The notes under the pieces were generated by a model. It saw only the letters and a list, made by a program, of their open reading frames with translations, was not told the DNA's origin and searched no databases. From contig NZ_JPUG01000069.1 in assembly GCF_000739015.1 (NCBI RefSeq), positions 1 through 64,000 on the forward strand: a DNA stretch of 64,000 nucleotides, written 5' to 3'. Of the stretch, positions 56,268 through 64,000 are shown piece after piece (within the stretch, counting starts at the first letter, position 1; each line of letters begins with the position of its first letter). The position numbers were made by a program, and so were the translations under genes. Source of the DNA: Microvirga sp. BSC39. Its GTDB lineage: Bacteria > Pseudomonadota > Alphaproteobacteria > Rhizobiales > Beijerinckiaceae.

Positions 56268-58346
56268 TTACTCAGCCGCCTCGAGCTTCAGCTCACGGGC
56301 GAGCGCGGAGCACTCGGCCATGACGCCGGAGGCGCGGGCAATGGGGTTCGTCAGGTAGAAGTCCTTCACCGGGCTCACGAAAGGCTCGCGTCCGAGGGTG
56401 CCGCCGATATTGGCAAGCGCCTGGATGGCCGCGAAGCCGTCCGCCGGCTGAACCGTCTCGACCGCGGCGAAATGCGGATAGGCGGCATAGAGCTTGGCGC
56501 GCAGGGCATTGAGCGAGTCGAACGGCAGGCGGTGGCCCAGCACGTCGGACAGAGCGCGCAGGATCGCCCAGTCCTCGCGGGCCTCGCCGGGGGCGAAAGC
56601 CGCGCGGTTGGCGAGCTGCACCCGGCCTTCCGTGTTGACGTAGGTGCCGGACTTCTCCGTATAGGTCGCCGCCGGCAGGATCACGTCGGCGCGGTGCGCG
56701 CCGCGGTCGCCATGGGTGCCCTGGTAGATCACGAAGGCCCCGGGAGCGATGTCGATCTCGTCCGCGCCGAGATTGAACAGCACGTCCACTTCGCCCTGCG
56801 CCATGGTCTGGGCGTTCAGGCCCCAATCGCCCGGCACGAGGCCGAGATCGAGGGCGCCGACGCGGGACGCGGCGGTGTGCAGAACCGAGAAGCCGTTCCA
56901 GCCGTCCTTCACCGCGCCCACATCACGGGCAAGCTGAGCGACAGTGGAGAGAACCGCCAGACCGTCCGGGCGGGAAAGAACGCCCTGCCCCACGATGATC
57001 AGCGGACGCTCGGCGCCGCGGAGCTTCTCGATGAAGCTGTGGCGACCCGAGGCGAGCTCCGAGAGCGTCTCGGGACCGGCGCCGAGATACTCGTAAGGAT
57101 AGGTGAGGTCCGCATGCTCGCCGATCATGGCGATCGGCGGCGGGGCCATGCGCCAGCGCTTGCGGATACGCACGTTGACGAGCGAGGCCTCGATGCGCGG
57201 ATTCGAACCCACGATCAGGATCGCGTCCGCATCCTCGATGCCGGAGATGGTGGTGTTGAACAGGTAGGAGCCGCGGCCGTAGACCGGGGTCAGCACGCTG
57301 CCGTCCTGGCGGGCGTCGATGTTGGTGACGCCGAGGCTCTCCATGAGGAGCTTCAGGGCGTACATCTCCTCAACCGCAGCGAGATCGCCCACGATGGCGC
57401 CGATGCGCTTCGGGTCAGTGCCCTTCACGCGGGCAGCGATGGTGGCGAAGGCCTCCTGCCAGGAGGCAGGGCGCAGGCGGCCGTTCTCCCGCACGAAGGG
57501 GCGGTCGAGGCGCTGGAGGCGCAGGCCGTCCACGATCTGGCGGGTCTTGTCGGTGATCCACTCCTCGTTCACCGCCTCGTTCACGCGCGGCAGGATGCGC
57601 ATGACCTCGCGCCCACGGGAATCGACGCGGATCGAGGAGCCGACCGCATCCATCACGTCGACGGAGTCGGTCTTGGTGAGCTCCCAGGGGCGGTAATGAT
57701 AGGCTTCCGGCTTGTGGGTGAGAGCGCCGACCGGGCAGAGATCCGCCACGTTGGCCTGAAGCTCGGAGCCGAGGGCCTTCTCGAGATAGCTCGTGATCTC
57801 CATGTCCTCGCCGCGCCACAGGGCGCCGAGATCCGGCACGCCGGCCACTTCGGCCGAGAAGCGCACGCAGCGGGTGCAGTGAATGCACCGGTTCATGGAG
57901 GTGCGCACCAGCGGGCCGAGGTACTTGTCGGTGACCGCGCGCTTGTTCTCGTGGAAGCGGCTGGTGTCGACCCCGTAGGCCATGGCCTGGTCCTGCAGGT
58001 CGCACTGGCCGCCCTGGTCGCAGATCGGGCAGTCGAGCGGGTGGTTGATGAGGAGGAACTCCATCACCCCTTCCCGCGCCTTCTTGACCGTCGGCGACTT
58101 GGTGGAGACTTCCGGCGGCTCGCCGTTCGGGCCCGGACGGCAGTCGCGTACGCCCCAGGCGCAGGACGCGACCGGCTTCGGCGCGCCCTTCACCTCGACG
58201 AGGCACATGCGGCAGTTGCCGGCGATCGAGAGCCGCTCATGGTAGCAGAAGCGCGGAATCTCCGCACCGGCCGCCTCAGCCGCCTGGAGCAGGGTGTATT
58301 CCGCAGGAACGTCGACCTCGACGCCATCAACGATGATTTTCGCCAT
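56268..58346 (-). CDS. nuoG: NADH-quinone oxidoreductase subunit G
   Basis: A 692-residue subunit of the NADH module with several iron-sulfur clusters. The N-terminal 2Fe-2S ferredoxin part has CYHERL and CRMCLVEV, then the His-ligated 4Fe-4S site (HPLDCPICDQGGQCDLQD) and RCIHCTRCVRF. The rest is a molybdopterin-oxidoreductase fold without cofactor. The start MAKIIVDGVEVD is 8 bases after nuoF; the longer open frame overlaps nuoF and is out of place. Confidence 0.96.
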   Translation of the reverse strand: MAKIIVDGVEVDVPAEYTLLQAAEAAGAEIPRFCYHERLSIAGNCRMCLVEVKGAPKPVASCAWGVRDCRPGPNGEPPEVSTKSPTVKKAREGVMEFLLINHPLDCPICDQGGQCDLQDQAMAYGVDTSRFHENKRAVTDKYLGPLVRTSMNRCIHCTRCVRFSAEVAGVPDLGALWRGEDMEITSYLEKALGSELQANVADLCPVGALTHKPEAYHYRPWELTKTDSVDVMDAVGSSIRVDSRGREVMRILPRVNEAVNEEWITDKTRQIVDGLRLQRLDRPFVRENGRLRPASWQEAFATIAARVKGTDPKRIGAIVGDLAAVEEMYALKLLMESLGVTNIDARQDGSVLTPVYGRGSYLFNTTISGIEDADAILIVGSNPRIEASLVNVRIRKRWRMAPPPIAMIGEHADLTYPYEYLGAGPETLSELASGRHSFIEKLRGAERPLIIVGQGVLSRPDGLAVLSTVAQLARDVGAVKDGWNGFSVLHTAASRVGALDLGLVPGDWGLNAQTMAQGEVDVLFNLGADEIDIAPGAFVIYQGTHGDRGAHRADVILPAATYTEKSGTYVNTEGRVQLANRAAFAPGEAREDWAILRALSDVLGHRLPFDSLNALRAKLYAAYPHFAAVETVQPADGFAAIQALANIGGTLGREPFVSPVKDFYLTNPIARASGVMAECSALARELKLEAAE

Positions 58347-58354
58347 CTTCAATC

Positions 58355-59656
58355 TCACTCCGCCGCGATCATGACGGATTCGGAATGCGGGTTCGCCGCG
58401 TAATCGTCGATCCGCTTCTCGATCTCGTGACGGAAGTGGCGGATCAGACCCTGAACCGGCCAAGCCGCCGCGTCGCCGAGCGCGCAGATGGTGTGGCCTT
58501 CGATCTGGGTCGAGACTTCGAGCAACATGTCGATCTCGCGCTTTTGGGCGCGGCCCTCGGCCATGCGGTTGAGCACCCGCCACATCCAGCCCGTACCCTC
58601 ACGGCACGGGGTGCACTGGCCGCAGCTCTCATGCTTGTAGAAGTATGCCAGGCGAGCGATGGCGCGGACGATATCGGTGGACTTGTCCATCACGATCACG
58701 GCGGCGGTGCCGAGGCCCGACTTGAGATTACGAAGGGTGTCGAAATCCATGTAGGCGTCGGCGATCTCATGGGCCGGAACGATCGGCACGGAGGATCCAC
58801 CGGGGATGACGCCGAGCAGGTTGTCCCAGCCGCCGCGGATGCCGCCGCAATGGCGGTCGATCAGCTCGCGGAAGGTGAGGCCCATGGCCTCTTCCACGTT
58901 GCAGGGCTTGTTCACGTGACCCGACACGCAGAAGAGCTTGGTGCCCACGTTGTTCGGACGGCCGATGCCGGAGAACCAGGAGGCGCCGCGGCGCAGGATC
59001 GTGCCGGCGACGGCAATGGACTCGACGTTGTTGACGGTCGTGGGGCAGCCGTAGAGACCCATATTGGCCGGGAACGGCGGCTTCAGGCGCGGCATGCCCT
59101 TCTTGCCCTCCATGCTCTCGATCAGAGCCGTCTCCTCGCCGCAGATGTAAGCGCCTGCACCGTGATGGACGTAGAGGTCGAAGGGATAACCGTGGATGTT
59201 GTCCTTGCCGATCAGCTTGGCCTCGTAGGCCTCATCCACCGCCCGCTGGAGCGCAAAGCGCTCGGCCACGTACTCGCCACGGATGTAGATGTAGGCCGCA
59301 TGAGCCCCCATGGCGAAGGATGCGAGAAGGCAACCCTCGACCAGGAGATGCGGATCGTTCCGCATGATCTCGCGGTCCTTGCAGGTGCCCGGCTCCGACT
59401 CGTCGGCGTTCACGACCAGATAGTGCGGACGGCCGTCCGACTGCTTGGGCATGAAGGACCATTTCAGGCCCGTGGGGAAGCCTGCGCCGCCGCGGCCGCG
59501 CAGGCCGGAGGCCTTCATCTCATTGATGATCCAGTCGCGGCCCTGCTCCAGGAGGAACTTGGTTCCGTCCCATGCGCCGCGCATCTGCGCAGCCTTGAGA
59601 TCCGGCGAATGGAAGCCGTAGAGATTGGTGAAGATACGATCTTTGTCCTGAAGCAT
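58355..59656 (-). CDS. nuoF: NADH-quinone oxidoreductase subunit F
   Basis: A 433-residue NADH-binding subunit with FMN and cluster N3. FMN/NADH site: [16 protein letters not shown] and [14 protein letters not shown]. Cluster motif: [15 protein letters not shown] with a later Cys. Normal length. Confidence 0.97.
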   Translation of the reverse strand: MLQDKDRIFTNLYGFHSPDLKAAQMRGAWDGTKFLLEQGRDWIINEMKASGLRGRGGAGFPTGLKWSFMPKQSDGRPHYLVVNADESEPGTCKDREIMRNDPHLLVEGCLLASFAMGAHAAYIYIRGEYVAERFALQRAVDEAYEAKLIGKDNIHGYPFDLYVHHGAGAYICGEETALIESMEGKKGMPRLKPPFPANMGLYGCPTTVNNVESIAVAGTILRRGASWFSGIGRPNNVGTKLFCVSGHVNKPCNVEEAMGLTFRELIDRHCGGIRGGWDNLLGVIPGGSSVPIVPAHEIADAYMDFDTLRNLKSGLGTAAVIVMDKSTDIVRAIARLAYFYKHESCGQCTPCREGTGWMWRVLNRMAEGRAQKREIDMLLEVSTQIEGHTICALGDAAAWPVQGLIRHFRHEIEKRIDDYAANPHSESVMIAAE

Positions 59657-59670
59657 TCCCGATCACTCCA

Positions 59671-60729
59671 TCAGGACGTCATGTTGTCTTTGTCGACGAC
59701 CACATCCGGCTTGCTCTCGCTGCCGTCGCGGCGTGTCTCGGCCTCGGCGGGCGGCGTTCCGGCTTCCGGGGTCGTCGGGCTGGTGGGCACGGCCTCGCCA
59801 TCCTTGGTGGGCGAAGCCACGTAGGATTTGCGGCTCTGCGGAGCAGGCCTTGCGCCCTCTTCCGTATGCGACTTGCCCTTGGTGGCCGTCGACGGATCGG
59901 CGGCTTCCTTGCGGTCAACCGGATTGATCGGCGTCTCGCCGTTCTTGGCGCGCTCCGCAGGGGTGTCGGCGACAGGGCTCTCGATGGGGCGGCCTGCGGT
60001 CGGCTTTGCGGCCTTCACCTCTTGCGGGATGGAGGCCATCGCGGCGGCGGCTTCACCAGTCTCAGCAGCCTTTGCCTGCTCGTCGAAGCGCTTGCGCCAG
60101 GCCCCGACGAGCGAGCCGTCATACAGCGTCGGATCCTGCAGGGTGTTCACGGCCTCGAAAGGCTCCGACCGGTTCCGGCCGATCTGCGAACCCTTCTTCA
60201 CGGGACGACCGGCGGCAAGATCGTCGAGGAGCTTCTCGAAGTTCTCAGCCGTCAGGTCTTCGTAGTAGTCGTCGTTGATCTGCACCATCGGGGCATTGGA
60301 GCAGGCGCCCAGGCACTCGACCTCGAGCCACGAGAAGTTGCCATCGGGGCTGACATGGTTCTGCTCGCCGACGCGGCTTTCCAGGACCTTCCGGATGTCG
60401 CCGGCTCCACGCAGCATGCAGGGCGTCGTGCCGCAGAACTGGATGAAGTGCTTTCCGACCGGCTCGAGGTTGAACATCGTGTAGAAGGTCGCCACCTCCA
60501 TCACGCGGATGACCGCCATGTCGAGCTTCGCGGCCACGGCCTCGATAGCCTTGCGCGGCAGCCAGCCGCCCGCCTGCTCCTGAGCCTTGCCCAGCAACGC
60601 GATCACGGCCGAGGCCTGCCGGCCCGGGGGATACTTGGCAATTTCCTTGTCCGCAAAAGCCTCGGTCTCCGGGGAGAGAACGAAGCTCTGGGGCTGCAAT
60701 TCTTCAGGCGCGAGCTTACGAACGGCCAT
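59671..60729 (-). CDS. nuoE: NADH-quinone oxidoreductase subunit E with long disordered tail
   Basis: A 352-residue subunit carrying 2Fe-2S cluster N1a. The thioredoxin-like domain has Cys99, Cys104, Cys139 and Cys143 (CGTTPC and CLGACSNAP). After residue about 215 a tail of some 135 residues rich in Ala, Pro, Thr, Lys and Glu follows, absent in Escherichia coli NuoE (166 residues). The tail looks disordered and its composition matches the host genome. Confidence 0.95.
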   Translation of the reverse strand: MAVRKLAPEELQPQSFVLSPETEAFADKEIAKYPPGRQASAVIALLGKAQEQAGGWLPRKAIEAVAAKLDMAVIRVMEVATFYTMFNLEPVGKHFIQFCGTTPCMLRGAGDIRKVLESRVGEQNHVSPDGNFSWLEVECLGACSNAPMVQINDDYYEDLTAENFEKLLDDLAAGRPVKKGSQIGRNRSEPFEAVNTLQDPTLYDGSLVGAWRKRFDEQAKAAETGEAAAAMASIPQEVKAAKPTAGRPIESPVADTPAERAKNGETPINPVDRKEAADPSTATKGKSHTEEGARPAPQSRKSYVASPTKDGEAVPTSPTTPEAGTPPAEAETRRDGSESKPDVVVDKDNMTS

Positions 60730-60745
60730 ACACTCTTCTCCTCAT

Positions 60746-60775
60746 CGTCATGGCCGGGCATCAGCCCGGCCACAC
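60746..60775. repeat. REP-like hairpin between nuoD and nuoE
   Basis: GTCATGGCCGGGCATCAGCC followed by CGGCCAC: a 9-bp inverted repeat with 4-base loop, of the GTCATGGCCGGGC type frequent in Rhizobiales. It fills part of a 113-base gap in the operon. Confidence 0.65.
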
Positions 60776-60842
60776 GACTTGAACCAATTCAGCACGCTTC
60801 AAAGAGCGTGGCTTCCTGCTCCGGCTGCGGGGCAGGTATTCC

Positions 60843-62033
60843 TCAGCGGTCGACCTCGCCGAACACGATATCGAGGGAGCCCAGGACGCCCGCGACGTCG
60901 GCCAGCATGTGGCCGCGGCACATGAAGTCCATGCCCTGCATGTGGGCAAAGCCCGGGGCGCGGATCCTGCAGCGATAGGCCTTGTTGGTGCCGTCCGACA
61001 CGAGATAGACGCCGAACTCACCCTTCGGAGCCTCCACGGCGGCATAGACCTCGCCCGCAGGGACGTGGAAGCCTTCCGTGTACAGCTTGAAGTGATGGAT
61101 CAGCGCTTCCATCGAACGCTTCATGTCCTTGCGGGATGGCGGGGCGATCTTGCCGTCGAGCGTGGTCACGGGCCCCTGCCCGTCCGGCGCCCGCAGCTTG
61201 TCGAGGCACTGGCGCATGATGCGGACCGACTGGCGCATCTCTTCCATGCGGATGACCTGGCGGTCGTAGTTGTCGCCGTTCTTGCCGACAGGGATGTCGA
61301 ATTCCATCTCCTCGTAGCACTCGTAGGGCTGCGACTTGCGCAGATCCCAGGCCACGCCGCAGCTGCGGACCAGAGGACCGGAGAAGCCCCAGGTGAAGCA
61401 ATCGTCCAGCGTGATCGTGCCGATGTCGACATTGCGCTGCTTGAAGATACGGCTGCCCATGACGAGGGTATCGAGATCGTCGAGCACCTGCAGGAACGGG
61501 TCGCAGAAAGCCTCGATGTCGTCGATCAGCTCCGGCTGGATGTCCATGTTGACGCCACCGGGCCGGAAGTAGTTGGCATGCAGGCGGGAGCCGGAGACGC
61601 GCTCGTAGAAGATCATCAGCTTCTCGCGCTCCTCGAAGCCCCAGAGGGGCGGCGTGAGCGCGCCGACGTCCATGGCCTGCGTGGTCACGTTCAGGAGGTG
61701 CGAGAGCAGGCGCCCGATTTCAGCGAAGAGCACTCGGATGAGCTGGGCCCGGCGGGGCACAGAAATGCCGAGGAGCTTCTCGATGGCGAGGCAGTAGGCA
61801 TGCTCCTGGTTCATCGGCGCGACATAGTCGAGCCGGTCGAAATAGGGATTGGCCTGAACGTAGGTCTTGTACTCGATCAGCTTCTCGGTGCCGCGGTGAA
61901 GCAGGCCGATATGCGGATCGACGCGCTCGACCACCTCGCCGTCCAGCTCCAGCACGAGGCGCAGCACGCCGTGCGCCGCCGGATGCTGCGGGCCGAAGTT
62001 GATGGTGAAGTTGCGGATGTTGTGTTCGCTCAT
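60843..62033 (-). CDS. nuoD: NADH-quinone oxidoreductase subunit D
   Basis: A 396-residue 49-kDa subunit lining the quinone site. Signatures: [20 protein letters not shown] and [13 protein letters not shown], with [17 protein letters not shown] in the middle. The ATG overlaps the nuoC stop by 4 bases. Confidence 0.97.
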   Translation of the reverse strand: MSEHNIRNFTINFGPQHPAAHGVLRLVLELDGEVVERVDPHIGLLHRGTEKLIEYKTYVQANPYFDRLDYVAPMNQEHAYCLAIEKLLGISVPRRAQLIRVLFAEIGRLLSHLLNVTTQAMDVGALTPPLWGFEEREKLMIFYERVSGSRLHANYFRPGGVNMDIQPELIDDIEAFCDPFLQVLDDLDTLVMGSRIFKQRNVDIGTITLDDCFTWGFSGPLVRSCGVAWDLRKSQPYECYEEMEFDIPVGKNGDNYDRQVIRMEEMRQSVRIMRQCLDKLRAPDGQGPVTTLDGKIAPPSRKDMKRSMEALIHHFKLYTEGFHVPAGEVYAAVEAPKGEFGVYLVSDGTNKAYRCRIRAPGFAHMQGMDFMCRGHMLADVAGVLGSLDIVFGEVDR

Positions 62034-62656
62034 CGGTCGCTCTCTCCGCCCCTTAAGGCCTTGGCCTTCTCGTCGCCGGGCAGCACGTAGTCGGTGCCTT
62101 CCCAGGGAGAGAGGAAGTCGAAGTTGCGGAACTCCTGGCTGAGCTTCACCGGCTCATAGACCACCCGGCCTTGACCGTCGTCATAGCGAACCTCGACATA
62201 CCCGGTCATCGGGAAGTCCTTGCGCAGGGGGTGCCCTTCAAAGCCATAATCGGTGAGGATACGGCGCAGGTCCGGGTGCCCGGTGAAAAGAACACCGTAC
62301 ATGTCGTAGGTTTCACGCTCGTACCAGTTCGCCGCCGCGAAGACGCTGTTGAGCGACGGCACGGGGGTCACCTCGTCCGTCCGAACCTTCACGCGGATAC
62401 GGCGGTTATGGTGCGGCGCCAGGAAGTGGTAAACCACATCGAAGCGCTCCTCGCGGGCAGGATAATCCGCGCCGCAGATATCGATGAAGCAGACGAACCG
62501 GCACTGCGGATCGTCCCGCAGGAACGTTGCCACCCGCACGATGTCCTCGCGGCGGGCGACGACCGTCAGCTCGTCATAGGCAATGGCCCGGTCCTCGATC
62601 GCCTCGCCGAGGGACGAGGCGATGTGATCGCTCAGGGCTTGGAGCTCAGCACTCAT
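62030..62656 (-). CDS. nuoC: NADH-quinone oxidoreductase subunit C
   Basis: A 208-residue 30-kDa subunit. Signature: [20 protein letters not shown] then [17 protein letters not shown], close to the C-terminus. Separate from NuoD, as usual outside enterobacteria. Confidence 0.97.
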   Translation of the reverse strand: MSAELQALSDHIASSLGEAIEDRAIAYDELTVVARREDIVRVATFLRDDPQCRFVCFIDICGADYPAREERFDVVYHFLAPHHNRRIRVKVRTDEVTPVPSLNSVFAAANWYERETYDMYGVLFTGHPDLRRILTDYGFEGHPLRKDFPMTGYVEVRYDDGQGRVVYEPVKLSQEFRNFDFLSPWEGTDYVLPGDEKAKALRGGESDR

Positions 62657-62670
62657 GCAATGACCTTTGC

Positions 62671-63255
62671 TCAGCGCTCGATGGTGCCGGTGCGGCGGAT
62701 CTTCTTCTGGAGAAGGAGAACGCCATAGAGGAGTGCCTCAGCCGTGGGCGGGCAGCCCGGGACGTAGATGTCGACCGGCACGATGCGGTCGCAGCCACGA
62801 ACCACGGAGTAGGAATAGTGATAGTAGCCGCCGCCATTGGCGCAGGAGCCCATGGAGATGACGTAGCGCGGCTCCGGCATCTGGTCATAGACCTTGCGGA
62901 AGGCGGGCGCCATCTTGTTGGTGAGCGTTCCGGCCACGATCATCACGTCCGACTGGCGCGGCGAGGCGCGCGGCGCAAAACCGAAACGCTCGGCATCATA
63001 GCGCGGCATGGACATCTGCATCATCTCGACGGCGCAGCACGCCAGGCCGAAGGTCATCCACATGAGCGAGCCGGTGCGCGCCCAGGTGATGAGATCCTCG
63101 GTCGAGGTGACGAGGAAGCCCTTGTCGGACAGCTCCTCGTTGATGGAGACGAAGTAAGGATCCGTCGAACCGACCGGGCTGCCGGTATTCGGGTCGATGA
63201 TGCCACGGGGGGCAGGAGCGACCAGGGTCGACTGATTGTCAGAGATCAATCCCAT
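62671..63255 (-). CDS. nuoB: NADH-quinone oxidoreductase subunit B
   Basis: A 194-residue subunit holding cluster N2, the last electron donor to quinone. Ligands: tandem Cys in [11 protein letters not shown], then [18 protein letters not shown] and [15 protein letters not shown]. The ATG at 63255 overlaps the end of nuoA and has AAGGGAG upstream; the earlier frame start lies inside nuoA. Confidence 0.96.
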   Translation of the reverse strand: MGLISDNQSTLVAPAPRGIIDPNTGSPVGSTDPYFVSINEELSDKGFLVTSTEDLITWARTGSLMWMTFGLACCAVEMMQMSMPRYDAERFGFAPRASPRQSDVMIVAGTLTNKMAPAFRKVYDQMPEPRYVISMGSCANGGGYYHYSYSVVRGCDRIVPVDIYVPGCPPTAEALLYGVLLLQKKIRRTGTIER

Positions 63256-63611
63256 TCCAGGGCTCCCTTCTTCCACTCGTAGATGAAGCCGACCGTCAGC
63301 ACTCCAAGGAAGAGCATCATGGAGATGAAGCCGAACCAGCCGAGATTCCCGAACGTAATGGCCCAGGGAAACAGGAACGCCACTTCAAGGTCGAAAATGA
63401 TGAAAAGGATGGCCACGAGATAGAACCGCACGTCGAACTTCATGCGGGCATCATCGAATGCGTTGAAGCCGCACTCATAGGCGGACAGCTTCTCCTGGTC
63501 CGGACGGCTGTAGGCAACGATGAACGGCGCCACGAGCAACGCCACCCCAATCAGGAGAGAGACGCCGATAAAGATGACAAGAGGCAGGTAGTCGGCGAGG
63601 AGATTCGTCAT
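63246..63611 (-). CDS. nuoA: NADH-quinone oxidoreductase subunit A
   Basis: A 121-residue membrane subunit with three helices. Signature: [20 protein letters not shown], with Asp/Glu in the second helix region ([15 protein letters not shown]). The start [14 protein letters not shown] is supported by homologous length; an upstream in-frame start adds 16 polar residues. First gene of the nuo operon. Confidence 0.96.
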   Translation of the reverse strand: MTNLLADYLPLVIFIGVSLLIGVALLVAPFIVAYSRPDQEKLSAYECGFNAFDDARMKFDVRFYLVAILFIIFDLEVAFLFPWAITFGNLGWFGFISMMLFLGVLTVGFIYEWKKGALEWD

Positions 63612-64000
63612 ACGACACCTAGAAGGACAGGAATCCGGCCCGGGGCCGGCAATCTGCAACGCATTTAAGCCTCAGAAAGGCCTAAAACACCCCCCTGCGA
63701 CATCACGCTGATTGCGCCGGAGCCTTAGCCGAGATCCCCTTCCGTGACAAGTGTTTGCACTGCCGCAAAAAGAACGATTCCAAACTGGGAATTCGATTTC
63801 TGCATGGCTCCGGGCCTGACAGAACCGGTGCGACTCAGCGTTAGCGGCATACCCAAGGCAGTTTGAGGCGCAAGGACCGCGAAGCCATTGGAAGGGCTGA
63901 AGATTCGCTCTTACGGTCTAGTTACTTTATATAGTTCGGCATTTCGTCTCGTAACGTGAGCCTCGGATGTACATTCGTTTCCATAAGCTGGCTGCCCTGG
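63612..64000. other. Upstream region of the nuo operon
   Basis: 389 bases without a convincing gene. It should hold the nuo promoter on the minus strand; TTGTCA with TAAGGC 17 bases on, near 63725-63753, is the best but weak candidate. The last 100 bases are AT-richer and contain TTTATATAG near 63925. No RNA gene is recognised. Confidence 0.4.

Overview
The window looks like chromosome of a high-GC alphaproteobacterium of the Rhizobiales, most like the Methylobacteriaceae (Microvirga or a close relative). This placement is inferred from gene content, not from a search. The signs are the long run of housekeeping genes in the usual Rhizobiales order, LpxI in the lipid A pathway, LexA boxes of the type GAAC-N7-GAAC, an EcfG-type stress sigma factor with NepR, RTX proteins and an IS5-family element.

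Layout. (1) 1-4210 is an accessory region: a complete IS5-family element (2-874), an RTX gene interrupted by one in-frame amber codon (1059-2381), and a second RTX gene on the other strand with several lesions (2528-4207). (2) 4313-5096 is lexA with its own SOS-controlled promoter. (3) comEC is split. Its C-terminal part lies at 5074-5990 and its N-terminal part at 18528-19253, both on the minus strand, with about 12.5 kb of other genes between them and about 220-250 central codons missing. The inserted block holds stress-type and envelope genes: a cold-shock protein, two DUF2934 proteins, a run of tiny hydrophilic proteins, a LemA lipoprotein, a GDSL esterase, ecfG with a frameshifted nepR, a lone receiver protein, three paralogues of a small acidic family (one broken), NDH-2, a patatin-like lipase, an SDR and an ExoD protein. 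(4) 19394-22283 holds gltX and gltA. (5) 22464-36885 is a minus-strand envelope and translation block: rpsB, tsf, pyrH, frr, uppS, cdsA, dxr, rseP, bamA, lpxD, fabZ, lpxA, lpxI, lpxB in transcription order. (6) 36886-45265 holds dnaE, lolD, lolC and proS. (7) 45266-63611 holds the complete nuoA-N complex I operon followed by birA, rnj, mce and a DUF1467 gene.

The most notable find is an SOS theme. Besides lexA there are two further perfect LexA boxes. One precedes a 33-codon membrane-peptide gene next to dnaE (41279-41380), which resembles the Caulobacter division inhibitor SidA in size, topology, control and position. The other sits directly against a near-consensus promoter (37590-37633) that fires into a stretch without a convincing gene, so it may make an SOS-induced small RNA. 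A second candidate small RNA, with promoter and terminator, lies at 45056-45246.

The broken genes (two RTX genes, one small acidic paralogue, nepR, comEC) are all in or beside accessory DNA, while every housekeeping frame is intact. This fits decay after transfer or rearrangement better than general sequencing error, but single-base errors cannot be excluded from sequence alone.
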